Source of the DNA: Thermocrinis albus DSM 14484
Lineage (GTDB): Bacteria; Aquificota; Aquificia; Aquificales; Aquificaceae
Assembly: GCF_000025605.1 (NCBI RefSeq)
Contig: NC_013894.1
Location: forward strand, 977,529 to 1,041,528
Length of the DNA stretch: 64,000 nt
Direction: 5' to 3'
The translations under genes and the position numbers were made by a program. Shown here in pieces: positions 46,689 to 54,933 of the stretch; within the stretch, counting starts at the first letter, position 1; each line of letters opens with the position of its first letter. The notes below the pieces were generated by a model. It saw nothing but the letters and a program-made list of their open reading frames with translations, made no database searches and was not told the origin of the DNA.

Positions 46689-46955
46689 CTATGAGATGTA
46701 AGGAGGTGCCCTGCTATAGAGGAATGTTTCGAAAGGAGAGGCAGGTTCCTTTTCCGAGAACTTCTCTATTTCGAAAATGAAGAAAATTACTTCCTTCGGC
46801 TCAAGAATCTCAGAGGTGGTGTCGTTTTGTTGGTGTGTCTGCTGAATAACGCACAGGTTACAGTCATTGTGAAGTTTACCATCTTTGTGATGGTGTTCTA
46901 TCAAGACAAAGTCCAACAGGAGTAACAAGAATACAGAAATGAGTCTCAGTATCAT
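46689..46955 (-). CDS. Small exported His/Cys protein, first gene of the zinc operon
   Basis: An 88-aa protein with a signal peptide-like start (ILRLISVFLLLLLDFVLIE) followed by a compact metal-ligand motif: HHH (21-23), H29, CNLC (C32, C35), H41. It resembles the short DUF2946-type proteins that accompany copper/zinc transport genes but is too short for certainty. The C-terminal ~40 residues lack ligands. It leads the operon, with a strong promoter and dyad directly upstream. Confidence 0.72.
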   Translation of the reverse strand: MILRLISVFLLLLLDFVLIEHHHKDGKLHNDCNLCVIQQTHQQNDTTSEILEPKEVIFFIFEIEKFSEKEPASPFETFLYSRAPPYIS

Positions 46956-46957
46956 GC

Positions 46958-47614
46958 TTAAAGGTAATTATACCTTTTAACCATAAGTTTGGCAACTCTG
47001 TAACCTACAAAGAAACCACCTATGTGGGCGAACCAGGCCACACCTCCGTAACCTGCAAGGGGCAGTGTAAGAAGACCGTTGATTATCTGTATAAAGACCC
47101 ACATCCCTATGAAGAACACAGCGGGTAGTTCCACAAAGGTGAGAAAGATGAAGATAGGCACCAACGCCAGTATGCGTGCATGGGGAAACAGAAAGAGGTA
47201 TGCTCCTAAAACACCACTTATAGCTCCACTGGCTCCCACCATAGGCACATCTGTGCCACCCATCAAAAAGCTTACCAATGTCTGCAGCAAGGCAGCACCT
47301 ATACCTGAGGTGAAGTAAAGAATCAGGTACCTGATACGCCCCAACCTGTCTTCCACGTTATCTCCAAAAATCCATAGGAACCACATGTTGCCCAGAATAT
47401 GAAGCCAGCTACCATGTAAGAACATATGGGTAAGGAGGGTGTAAGGTCTTGCAAAAATCTCTCCGGGAACAAGGCCGTATTGATATATATAAAGGTTAAA
47501 ATCCTCTTCGTCTAAACTCACCTGATGAAACCACACAAGAACACACAGAGCTATCAGGGTCAGGTTGACGAAGGGAACAGTTCTGCTTGGGTTCACATCC
47601 TTTATGGGTATCAT
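46958..47614 (-). CDS. Rhomboid family intramembrane serine protease
   Basis: A 218-aa protein with about six membrane helices. The catalytic Ser is in GASGAISG (S129) and the His in HIGGF near residue 200; the L1-loop region WFLWIFGDNVED is also typical. ATG 47614 (MIPIKDxNPS, the usual N-terminus of this group) is preferred over a much longer frame from 47746. It sits just upstream of the zinc operon, whose promoter lies in its 3' end. Confidence 0.93.
   Translation of the reverse strand: MIPIKDVNPSRTVPFVNLTLIALCVLVWFHQVSLDEEDFNLYIYQYGLVPGEIFARPYTLLTHMFLHGSWLHILGNMWFLWIFGDNVEDRLGRIRYLILYFTSGIGAALLQTLVSFLMGGTDVPMVGASGAISGVLGAYLFLFPHARILALVPIFIFLTFVELPAVFFIGMWVFIQIINGLLTLPLAGYGGVAWFAHIGGFFVGYRVAKLMVKRYNYL
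46960..46995 (-). promoter_or_regulatory. Zinc operon promoter with dyad operator inside the rhomboid gene end
   Basis: On the minus strand TTGCCA (46995-46990) and TATAAT (46972-46967) are 17 bp apart. The -10 is centred in a dyad, AAAGGTA-ATTA-TACCTTT (46960-46977), and the ATG at 46955 follows the -10 by 11 nt. The whole element lies in the last codons of the rhomboid gene. Size, AT-rich core and gene content fit a Zur-type site; the regulator gene is not in the window. Confidence 0.78.
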
Positions 47615-47717
47615 GGATAGATGTAAAATTTTAGCAGATGTTGGGATTTTTGACGGGTTAATAAATACGAGATATCTTATTCGGTAAAGGGAAAGTGGAG
47701 GCCTCCCAAGTTCTCCT

Positions 47718-48749
47718 TCAGTCCACCTTAAGGACCACCTTCCCAAAATGAAGGGATTTCTCCAGATAACGATGGGCTTCTGGGGCTTCCTGTAGAGGAA
47801 AGACTCTGTCCACCACCGGTTTCAGGAGACCCCTCTCAAAGAGTTCAGTGATCTTGTAAAGATCAGCTCGCGGTCCCATATAAACACCTAAGAGTTCTAT
47901 CTCCCTAACGAAGAGGTATCTGATATCTATGTGAGCGTAAGATCCAGTAGTGGTACCAAAGAACACCAGCTTCCCTCCTTTTTTTAAACACTCCACACTC
48001 TTCCAAAAGGTCTTTTCTCCCACGTGGTCCACCACAATGTCCACCCCTTCTTTGAACATCTCCCTCACTCTTTTGGGAACATCTTCAGTGTAGTGATCTA
48101 TAACCATATCGGCACCCAACTCTCTGCATCTTTTGGCCTTTTCAGAGTTTCCTGCGGTAGTTATTACAAAAGCACCCATAAGTTTAGCCAGCTGTATAGC
48201 GGCTACTCCCACACCGGAGGAACCTGCCCATATTAGCACCCTGCTGTGGGGACCTATCTTACCTTTACCAACGAGAGCATTCCACACGGTGAGAAAAGTA
48301 AGAGGGTAGCTGGCGGCTTCCACAAAGCTCAGATTTGCAGGTTTACGTATGACATTTCTGGCGTGTACCTTTACGTACTGAGCATACCCTCCTTTACTTC
48401 TCAGGCCTAAGATGTCGTACTCCTTACAGAGGTTGTCTCTGCCACTCTGACACTCATGACATACGCCGCAGGAAATCCCCGGTGCCACTATCACCTCGTC
48501 ACCCTCTTTTACGTTTCTCACAAGAGATCCCACCTTTTCTACGATGCCGCTTACATCCGAGCCAAGAATATGGGGGAGGGACGGCTTAACGGCAAGGGCC
48601 CCCATCCTCACCCACACGTCCAGGTGGTTTAAGGCCACCGCCTTTACCCTAATAAGGACTTCATCTTCGCCAACGGAAGGTGTGGGGAAGTCATCTACGT
48701 ATCTGAGATTCTCAGGTCCGCCGAAGTTCTCTAAAACAACAGCTTGCAT
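47718..48749 (-). CDS. MDR-family zinc-binding dehydrogenase (quinone oxidoreductase-like)
   Basis: A 343-aa medium-chain dehydrogenase/reductase. The structural zinc lobe is intact (CGVCHECQSGRDNLC), and the NAD(P) motif is GSSGVGVAA (~177). The usual catalytic-zinc Cys near residue 42 is replaced (NHLDVW), so it may lack the catalytic zinc and act as an enoyl/quinone reductase. No Shine-Dalgarno; TATAAT lies 7 nt upstream. It diverges from the DUF411 gene with 18 nt between start codons. Confidence 0.88.
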   Translation of the reverse strand: MQAVVLENFGGPENLRYVDDFPTPSVGEDEVLIRVKAVALNHLDVWVRMGALAVKPSLPHILGSDVSGIVEKVGSLVRNVKEGDEVIVAPGISCGVCHECQSGRDNLCKEYDILGLRSKGGYAQYVKVHARNVIRKPANLSFVEAASYPLTFLTVWNALVGKGKIGPHSRVLIWAGSSGVGVAAIQLAKLMGAFVITTAGNSEKAKRCRELGADMVIDHYTEDVPKRVREMFKEGVDIVVDHVGEKTFWKSVECLKKGGKLVFFGTTTGSYAHIDIRYLFVREIELLGVYMGPRADLYKITELFERGLLKPVVDRVFPLQEAPEAHRYLEKSLHFGKVVLKVD

Positions 48750-48753
48750 GGCA

Positions 48754-48762
48754 TATATTATA
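48754..48762. promoter_or_regulatory. Overlapping divergent -10 elements between MDR and DUF411 genes
   Basis: In the 18-nt gap the plus strand has TATATT/TATTAT (48754-48761), 6-8 nt before ATG 48768, and the minus strand has TATAAT (48762-48757), 7 nt before ATG 48749. There is no room for a leader or for separate promoters. Confidence 0.62.
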
Positions 48763-48767
48763 GAACT

Positions 48768-49136
48768 ATGAAATATATAGCTATACTCTTACTCCCATTA
48801 ACGGTGATGGCGGCAACTTCCATCACAGCCTACTACAATCCCGGATGTGGTTGCTGTAGCTCTTACTTTAAAAAGCTGGAAAGGGATGGTTTTGTGGTTA
48901 AAAGGGTAGCGGTAGACGCCCAGCAACTGGATAAGATAAAGAACACCTTGGGGATACCTCTCAATGCAAGATCCTGTCATACTATGGTGATGGGTGGTAG
49001 GTGGATAGAGGGACATGTCCCACCAACCGGTATAAGGGAGGTATCCAAAAAAGGAGGTATCATGGGAGTGTACTCTCCACATGGTGTCAGAAGTGCAAGA
49101 GGTGAGTACGAAGAGAAGTACTACCTGGTGAAGTGA
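48768..49136 (+). CDS. DUF411 periplasmic metal-binding protein
   Basis: A 122-aa protein with a signal peptide (MKYIAILLLPLTVMA) and the DUF411 motifs: NPGCGCCSSYFKKLERDGF (thioredoxin-like metal site), RSCHTMVMGG and EGHVPP. Members are often found with copper-resistance genes and are thought to bind copper. ATG 48768 is chosen because the promoter leaves no space for the frame start at 48744. It leads an operon of five genes to 52089. Confidence 0.92.
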   Translation: MKYIAILLLPLTVMAATSITAYYNPGCGCCSSYFKKLERDGFVVKRVAVDAQQLDKIKNTLGIPLNARSCHTMVMGGRWIEGHVPPTGIREVSKKGGIMGVYSPHGVRSARGEYEEKYYLVK

Positions 49137-49137
49137 G

Positions 49138-49623
49138 ATGGCAAGGGTAGTGTTAGCTCTACTGATGTTTCTGGTCGCCTCTTTCTCTAAGGAAAAGGCC
49201 CTCTATGTTCAGACAGAGTATGCAAAGCCTTTCCGTGTGGTGGTGGAGTTTTATTTTGATCACCCTGAGAAGATAAGACCTGCCCTTGGTTGGGTATCCA
49301 ACATAGTTTATGTCCTCACTAACCCACCCTACAACTACCCTCTTGAGGATATAGACATAGTGGTTATATCCCACGGTCGAGAACTGGAAGCCTTCGTCAA
49401 AAGAAACAGGGAGAAGTACAGGGACGTAGTGGAGAGGATGGAGAGTTTAAGTCAGTACGGTGTCAAGTTTTTTGTGTGTGCTATGGCCGCAAGGCAGCTT
49501 TATAACCTCAAGGAAGAAGACTTTTATCCCTTCGTTACGTTGGTACCCTCTGCCATAACGGAGCTGGCTCATTGGCAACATAAAGGTTACGCTCTTATAA
49601 TACCTCAGATTTTTTTTAAGTGA
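49138..49623 (+). CDS. Exported DsrE-family protein
   Basis: A 161-aa protein with a short signal peptide (VVLALLMFLVASFS) and a DsrE-like fold: DIDIVVISHGRELEAF, YGVKFFVCAMAARQL with the conserved Cys, and FVTLVPSAITELAHWQ. DsrE proteins carry sulfur; periplasmic ones have been linked to thiol or copper handling. The gene starts one base after the DUF411 stop. Confidence 0.82.
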   Translation: MARVVLALLMFLVASFSKEKALYVQTEYAKPFRVVVEFYFDHPEKIRPALGWVSNIVYVLTNPPYNYPLEDIDIVVISHGRELEAFVKRNREKYRDVVERMESLSQYGVKFFVCAMAARQLYNLKEEDFYPFVTLVPSAITELAHWQHKGYALIIPQIFFK

Positions 49624-50195
49624 AGTATGATATTAACATGGAGAAGAGGATCACCACACCCCTTACGGAATCTGTAGTGGAGAGTCTAAAGGCGGGAGAT
49701 AAAGTGCTGATAACAGGTTACATATACACAGCCAGAGATGCAGCCCACAAGAGGATGGTGGAAGCCATAGAAAGAGGTGAAGCTCCACCCTTTGATCTAC
49801 GTGGACAAATCATATACTACGTGGGTCCAACACCCCCTAAGCCGGGTCAGGTGATAGGGTCTGCGGGTCCTACCACTTCCATACGTATGGATAAATATGT
49901 AGAGCCTCTCCTTAAGTTAGGCCTCAAGGGTATGATAGGCAAAGGTTACAGATCTCCTCATGTTAAGGAGCTTCTTAAGCAGTATAGAGCCGTTTACTTT
50001 GCTGCTGTGGGTGGCGTAGCAACTCTTCTGGCCAAGTGTATAAAATCTTCGGAGCTTATAGCTTATGAGGATCTGGGTACTGAGGCCATAAGGAGGCTTT
50101 ACGTGGAGGACTTTCCGGTGGTGGTAGCCAATGACATATACGGTGGAGACGTGTTTGAAGAGGGTAGAAAGAAGTTTGCCAAAATAGACATATGA
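49620..50195 (+). CDS. Fumarate hydratase class I, beta subunit
   Basis: C-terminal subunit of two-subunit, iron-sulfur fumarase, which interconverts fumarate and malate in the reductive TCA cycle. It has KRITTPLTESVV, the GPTTSIRMD substrate segment and GMIGKG. Start is either GTG 49620, overlapping the DsrE stop (GTGA), or ATG 49638; neither has a clear Shine-Dalgarno. Length is 191 or 185 aa. The alpha subunit with the [4Fe-4S] cysteines is not in the window. A tartrate dehydratase beta subunit is the alternative. Confidence 0.88.
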   Translation: MKYDINMEKRITTPLTESVVESLKAGDKVLITGYIYTARDAAHKRMVEAIERGEAPPFDLRGQIIYYVGPTPPKPGQVIGSAGPTTSIRMDKYVEPLLKLGLKGMIGKGYRSPHVKELLKQYRAVYFAAVGGVATLLAKCIKSSELIAYEDLGTEAIRRLYVEDFPVVVANDIYGGDVFEEGRKKFAKIDI

Positions 50196-51121
50196 TGCAG
50201 GTTGTCATAATAGGGGGTGGTCCTGCTGGTATTTCTGCCTCTATATACGCTGCACGTAAGAAGATGAACTTTTTACTGGTCACCAGAGACATAGGTGGAC
50301 AGGTTATGAAAGCCGGCAACATAGAAAACTACCTAGGCTACGCCATGGTGGACGGTGTGTCCCTTGTGGAAAGGATGATACAGCAGATGGAGCGTTTAGG
50401 AATACAGCCCATTCTGGACCAAGTGGTGGATATAAAAAAGTTGGAGAGTGGATTCCAGGTGATAACCCTTTCAGGTAAAACCTTCACCACCAAAACTGTT
50501 TTGCTGTGTACAGGGTCAGAACACCGTAGACTTAACGTTCCAGGAGAGGCAGAGTACGTAGGTCGTGGCGTATCTTACTGCTATACCTGTGATGCTCCTT
50601 TCTTTAAGGACAGCAGAGTACTGGTGGTGGGAGGAGGCAACTCAGGTTTCGAGGCTGCAGACCAGCTTCTCCAGTACGCCAGCAAAGTGTATCTGACAGA
50701 GATATCCGATAGCTTCAGAGCTGACGAGGTTCTGAGAGAAAAAGTTCTGACAAACCCTAAAGTGACACCCCTTCTTAGACACCGTGTGTTGGAGATAAGG
50801 GGAGACACGAAAGGTGTAAGGAGTGTGATACTGGAGGATCTTTCTTCAGGTAACGTGCGCCAGTTGGAAGTGGAAGGAGTGTTTGTAGAGATAGGGTTAG
50901 AGCCTAACACAGAACTGGCGTCACGCTTGGGTGTCCTTACCAACAGCAGGGGTGAGATACTGGTGGATTGTAACAACAGAACTTCAGAGCTTGGGATTTA
51001 CGCTGCGGGGGACTGTACCAACATATTCGCCAAGCAGATAGTAACAGCTGCGGGAGATGGTGCCAAAGCGCTTCTCTCCATCTACCATGATCTTACGTAC
51101 GGAGTAAGTAACTGGATCTGA
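50192..51121 (+). CDS. Thioredoxin-reductase-like flavoprotein
   Basis: A 309-aa low-molecular-weight TrxR fold: FAD motif GGGPAGISAS (8-17), redox pair CYTC (C130, C133), second nucleotide motif GGGNSGFEA (147-155), and late AGDCTN. The NADPH-binding HRRxxxR box is absent; the strand ends in Glu (YLTEISDSFRA, E170), which fits NADH rather than NADPH. It could reduce thioredoxin or the PDO at 23557. It overlaps both neighbours. Confidence 0.9.
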   Translation: MMQVVIIGGGPAGISASIYAARKKMNFLLVTRDIGGQVMKAGNIENYLGYAMVDGVSLVERMIQQMERLGIQPILDQVVDIKKLESGFQVITLSGKTFTTKTVLLCTGSEHRRLNVPGEAEYVGRGVSYCYTCDAPFFKDSRVLVVGGGNSGFEAADQLLQYASKVYLTEISDSFRADEVLREKVLTNPKVTPLLRHRVLEIRGDTKGVRSVILEDLSSGNVRQLEVEGVFVEIGLEPNTELASRLGVLTNSRGEILVDCNNRTSELGIYAAGDCTNIFAKQIVTAAGDGAKALLSIYHDLTYGVSNWI

Positions 51122-52089
51122 TGTCTATAAAGTTGTACCTCTTGGGAAGAAAAAGGGGATTCTTGCCTATAACGTTGATGCATGCCATGGCACGCCTCGG
51201 TTACACAGGTGTAATACTGGTGGAACCTGAGGATCTTTTTCTATGTCTTGGCTACTTTGACTATCTTCCTCAGATAGTAGACCTAAGAGAGTGCAGGAAT
51301 CTCAAAATACCCATTATAAGGAGGGAGATAGGTGGAGGCACCGTACTTCTCGGACCGGGACAGGTGTTTTACCAGATGGTGTTAGAGAAAAGAGACGTTC
51401 CTTTCAAAGTAGAGGATGCTTATAAAAAACTCTCCAGTCCCGTAGTAAGGGCATACAGGCGTTTAGGGGTTGATGTAGAGTACAGGCCTATTAACGATAT
51501 TGTGGTGAAAGGTTCTCAACGTAAGATAAGTGGACAAGGAGCGGGGGATGTAGGAAAGTGTTTTGTGTTTGCAGGGAACATTTTGGTGGATTTTAATGTA
51601 GATATTATGGCCAGACTACTGGCGGTGGTTCATAAGGATAAAGTGAGGGAGAAGCTTCTGGAAAACATGTCCTGGTTGAAGAGAGAAACAGGCACAGATT
51701 ACACCTTTGAAGACATAGCCTCCCTGCTGGTGGAGGAATTCTCCAGAGAGTGGGATCTGGAACCTACGGAGGTTCCTCAGGAAGCTTTGGATCTGGCCCA
51801 TCAGCTGGAGAGAGAGCTTACTTCAGAAGAAACCCTTTGGGAAGAGACGGGTAGAAAGCATAATGTGGTAAAGATAAGGGAGGGCGTGTACATAAGGAGT
51901 AAGGAGGTACAGATAGAGGGTTCTTCCGTAAAGGTATATGCGGAGATTGTGGACGGTGTAGTCAGATACATAGAGTTAGAACCACCAGACCATCATCTGG
52001 AGAAACAACTTACGGGCATACCTTATGAGCTCAATGTAGAGAAGGAGGGGATCCCTAAGCATTTACTGAGAGTTCTTCTCTTTGAGTAA
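51121..52089 (+). CDS. Lipoate-protein ligase A family protein
   Basis: A 322-aa protein of the biotin/lipoate ligase fold with RREIGGGTVLLGPGQ (lipoate-binding) and the catalytic-lysine region QRKISGQGAGDVGKCF, followed by an ~80-residue C-terminal domain. It may attach lipoate to glycine-cleavage H-like or LbpA-type carriers used in sHdr sulfur oxidation; with lipA also in the window, both scavenging and synthesis are possible. It ends the five-gene operon; its stop codon overlaps the sigma-28 -35 of flgK. Confidence 0.83.
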   Translation: MSIKLYLLGRKRGFLPITLMHAMARLGYTGVILVEPEDLFLCLGYFDYLPQIVDLRECRNLKIPIIRREIGGGTVLLGPGQVFYQMVLEKRDVPFKVEDAYKKLSSPVVRAYRRLGVDVEYRPINDIVVKGSQRKISGQGAGDVGKCFVFAGNILVDFNVDIMARLLAVVHKDKVREKLLENMSWLKRETGTDYTFEDIASLLVEEFSREWDLEPTEVPQEALDLAHQLERELTSEETLWEETGRKHNVVKIREGVYIRSKEVQIEGSSVKVYAEIVDGVVRYIELEPPDHHLEKQLTGIPYELNVEKEGIPKHLLRVLLFE

Positions 52090-52113
52090 AAGAGGAGAGA
52101 GTAGATCCGATTA
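52087..52113 (+). promoter_or_regulatory. Sigma-28 (FliA) type promoter of flgK
   Basis: TAAA (52087-52090), 15 nt, then TCCGATTA (52106-52113), against the FliA consensus TAAA-N15-GCCGATAA: the -35 and spacing are exact, and 6 of 8 bases match at -10. GGAGGGTGA follows at 52123-52131 and ATG at 52136. The TAAA includes the stop codon of the upstream gene. Confidence 0.75.
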
Positions 52114-52135
52114 TACTCTTAGTGGAGGGTGAAAC

Positions 52136-53686
52136 ATGCTGGGAGCGACGTTCGGTATAGTATCCCAAGGTCTTCAGATTCTAAGGAAGGCCATCGAAAT
52201 CAGAAACAGAAATGTGCTTAACGCCTCCAATCCGGATTACGCCCAAGAAAACCCGCGCATAGAGAGTTTCGCTCCAGTAGGCATAAAACTGGAGGATGTG
52301 GAGAGGGTGAGAAACTTCTATCTTTTATCCGAGAGGAACAACAGGCTTTCGGTGGTAAATTACCTTGAGGAGAGAATAAAGAAGGGCGAAGCAGTGGAAG
52401 ATCTGTTTCAGGAGTTCACAGGTGGAGTAGGTGGGGCAGAGTATATAAACAACTTCTTCCGAGCCTTTCAGGATCTTATGAAAGATCCCACCAACGTGGG
52501 GGCGAGGGCAGATCTGGTGAGGCAAGCCAACACCCTGATGGGATATATCAGGGACAGAAAGGGCGATATGGACAGAGTATTCAACAGCACTGTCTACAAT
52601 CTTCAACGGTACGTAGGGCGAGTAAACGAACTTACACAGAAACTAGCACAGATAAACAGAGATATACTCACCACATACGCAAGAACTTACTCCAGCGGTA
52701 AGGATTACAAGAATTTACTGGATGAAAGAGATAGGCTTCTGAGAGAGTTATCAGAACTTATCAACGTGAGGGTTCAGGAGGATGACATAGGCAGGGTCAG
52801 AGTGGAGATGGCGGGTGGTTTCCTTCTAGTGGAAGAGGGTAGAAGCTGGACTATCACGTACGATGCTTCTAGCAGAAAGGTGTTTTGGAACTCGAAGGAT
52901 GGCTCCACAGTGGATGTGACAGGGCATATCAACGGAGGAAGGATAAAAGGAGCCGTTGAGTTTCTCAAAGATCTGGACCTTTACTTACAGGGTTTAGACA
53001 ACGTAGCTAAGAGACTCATAAGCAGAGTAAAGTTACCTGTTATAAAGGGCTCCGACCAGTATTACTGGACTACCGTCAAAAACAGTCCCGGCGATCCTAT
53101 AGGTGAGAGTGGTAGTATAACTCTTGTAGGAGTTTCCTCTGTCACAGTAAGCTACCAACCATCCGACACTTTACAGGACATAGCCAACATTATTAATGCC
53201 CAAAACGCGGGTTTTACCGCATCGGTTGTACAAGAGCCCGATGGTACCTACACACTCCGCATAGTCTCCTCAGATCCTTCCTACCAGATAACTGACTCTA
53301 ACGGTAACATAGGTGTGAAGGTATTCACAGGTACGGGACTGCAGGACGGTGGTGTAAACCCTCAGCTCCCCTCCTTAATGGGTAACCTAGATTACTCTGT
53401 TGCGGACCGGTTCTTCTCTCTATCCTCCCGTTGGTGGGAGGACTTGAAGGATCTTTACCAAAAGCTTGTATCCGACATATCCTCCACACAGAACACTCTC
53501 AAAAAGCAACACGAGATAGAAAAAGCCCTGTTAGACTCCTTAAATGCGAGACTCAGTGAGTTACAGGGTGTTTCCATAGATCAGGAATTCATGGAGATAA
53601 TGCAGTTGCAGAGAAGTTATGAGGCACTTGCTAAAACTGTCAGCGCTATGGATGATCTCCTAAGGACAACTTTGAATATGGTGTGA
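52136..53686 (+). CDS. flgK: Flagellar hook-associated protein 1 FlgK
   Basis: Hook-filament junction protein, 516 aa. The N-terminus has the axial-protein helix (GIVSQGLQILRKAIEIRNRNVLNASNPDYAQE) and the C-terminus the matching coiled segment (FMEIMQLQRSYEALAKTVSAMDDLLRTTLNMV). GGAGGGTGA precedes the ATG. Followed by flgL with the stop codon built into its ribosome site, under a sigma-28 type promoter. Confidence 0.94.
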   Translation: MLGATFGIVSQGLQILRKAIEIRNRNVLNASNPDYAQENPRIESFAPVGIKLEDVERVRNFYLLSERNNRLSVVNYLEERIKKGEAVEDLFQEFTGGVGGAEYINNFFRAFQDLMKDPTNVGARADLVRQANTLMGYIRDRKGDMDRVFNSTVYNLQRYVGRVNELTQKLAQINRDILTTYARTYSSGKDYKNLLDERDRLLRELSELINVRVQEDDIGRVRVEMAGGFLLVEEGRSWTITYDASSRKVFWNSKDGSTVDVTGHINGGRIKGAVEFLKDLDLYLQGLDNVAKRLISRVKLPVIKGSDQYYWTTVKNSPGDPIGESGSITLVGVSSVTVSYQPSDTLQDIANIINAQNAGFTASVVQEPDGTYTLRIVSSDPSYQITDSNGNIGVKVFTGTGLQDGGVNPQLPSLMGNLDYSVADRFFSLSSRWWEDLKDLYQKLVSDISSTQNTLKKQHEIEKALLDSLNARLSELQGVSIDQEFMEIMQLQRSYEALAKTVSAMDDLLRTTLNMV

Positions 53687-53696
53687 GGTGTTAGCC

Positions 53697-54863
53697 ATGA
53701 GAGTACCAGACTACTTTATATTTTCCTTGCTAAAGGAACAGGAAGCGAAGGTCAGAAGGCAACTGGAGGACAAGATACTGGAAGTATCTACAGGTAGAAA
53801 GGTGAGGAGTATATCCGATGAACCCAACGTAACCTTTAACGTCATAAGTCTCAAGAAGGAGGTAGCTCAACTGTCCCAGTACTCGAAAAACAGACTCTTT
53901 TCGGATACCTACCTAGCTTACACAGACTTTACCTTAGGCAAGATGGAGGATCTTCTTAAGGGTGCCTACTCTAATGTGGTAAGGGCTAAGAACAGTGCCA
54001 CTTTAACGCCTCAGGAACTGAAGGCCACAGCTGATGGTATGTACGCTACATTGAAGGCCCTTCTCGACAGAGCCAACGATAAACTGGGACAAGTGTTTGT
54101 TTTTTCTGGTACGGACCTGGAACGCAGACCTTTTGATGAGACTACTCTTGACTACGTAGCCTCACCTCAGGACTTCCAAGTGTGGATCTCCGACAGCACC
54201 AGTATCCCCACTGTACTGAGTGGAGGGGAAGTGTTTTATACATCGAGCACCCTTTCAAAGGCAACGTACTTATCACCCACACAGAGCTTCACCTCCTCAG
54301 GTACAATAACTATAACTGTTGGTGCAACTACGGTAAACATCAGTTACGGGGCACAGAACCAACCACAGAGTATTGAAGAGCTCGCAAGCTATATGAACGC
54401 CAGTTATGGGAACTTGCTGGGAGCTTTGGTCTCCCAAAATCCAGACGGCAGCTACTCCTTACTTATATACAGCAAGGACCCATCTTCGAAGCTTACCCTC
54501 TCCGCTACTGGAGAACTCTCCGTAGGCTTTCAGGACACCAATGTCCTGCAAGCTGTGAAGAGGGTAGCCGACAAATTAAGTTCCGGATTATATCCCGACG
54601 AATCTGACCTTTTCCTAATAGAAAGGTCCTATAGCACCGTAAGCGCTTGGAGGGCGAAGGTGGGGTCAGTACTGGCGGTGGTTAGAAACATGCAGGATCT
54701 TCAGGAGAACAGTATGGATATCCTTCAGGCACGCAAGTCTGATCTTGAGGATGCGGATCTCCCGCAGAGTGTTCTGGAATACACACGCTACAGGATAGCC
54801 TATGAGGCCCTTATGAGAATTGTGGCAGACCAGAAGGACCTCACCATACTGCGCTATATCTAA
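53697..54863 (+). CDS. flgL: Flagellar hook-associated protein 3 FlgL
   Basis: Second hook-filament junction protein, 388 aa, flagellin-like at both ends (N-terminal LEDKILEVSTGRKVRSISDEPN; C-terminal YRIAYEALMRIVADQKDLTILRYI) with a variable middle. ATG 53697 is preferred over GTG 53688 because GAGGTG lies 8 nt upstream. Last gene of the flgKL unit. Confidence 0.92.
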   Translation: MRVPDYFIFSLLKEQEAKVRRQLEDKILEVSTGRKVRSISDEPNVTFNVISLKKEVAQLSQYSKNRLFSDTYLAYTDFTLGKMEDLLKGAYSNVVRAKNSATLTPQELKATADGMYATLKALLDRANDKLGQVFVFSGTDLERRPFDETTLDYVASPQDFQVWISDSTSIPTVLSGGEVFYTSSTLSKATYLSPTQSFTSSGTITITVGATTVNISYGAQNQPQSIEELASYMNASYGNLLGALVSQNPDGSYSLLIYSKDPSSKLTLSATGELSVGFQDTNVLQAVKRVADKLSSGLYPDESDLFLIERSYSTVSAWRAKVGSVLAVVRNMQDLQENSMDILQARKSDLEDADLPQSVLEYTRYRIAYEALMRIVADQKDLTILRYI

Positions 54864-54879
54864 GTAAGTATCAAAAAAC

Positions 54880-54908
54880 TTGACAAAGTTTCACTAAAGT
54901 TTTACATT
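54880..54908 (+). promoter_or_regulatory. dnaK promoter
   Basis: TTGACA (54880-54885), 17 bp, TACATT (54903-54908), followed by a short leader with GGAGGTG and ATG 54934. The -35 is a perfect consensus. No CIRCE element (the HrcA site) was found in the gap, so control by a different heat-shock mechanism is likely. Confidence 0.78.
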
Positions 54909-54933
54909 ATAGAGGAAGGAAGGAGGTGTTGCC

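Noticed and set aside
54864-54933. CIRCE heat-shock operator upstream of dnaK.
   Set aside because: No TTAGCACTC-N9-GAGTGCTAA type repeat is present in the gap.
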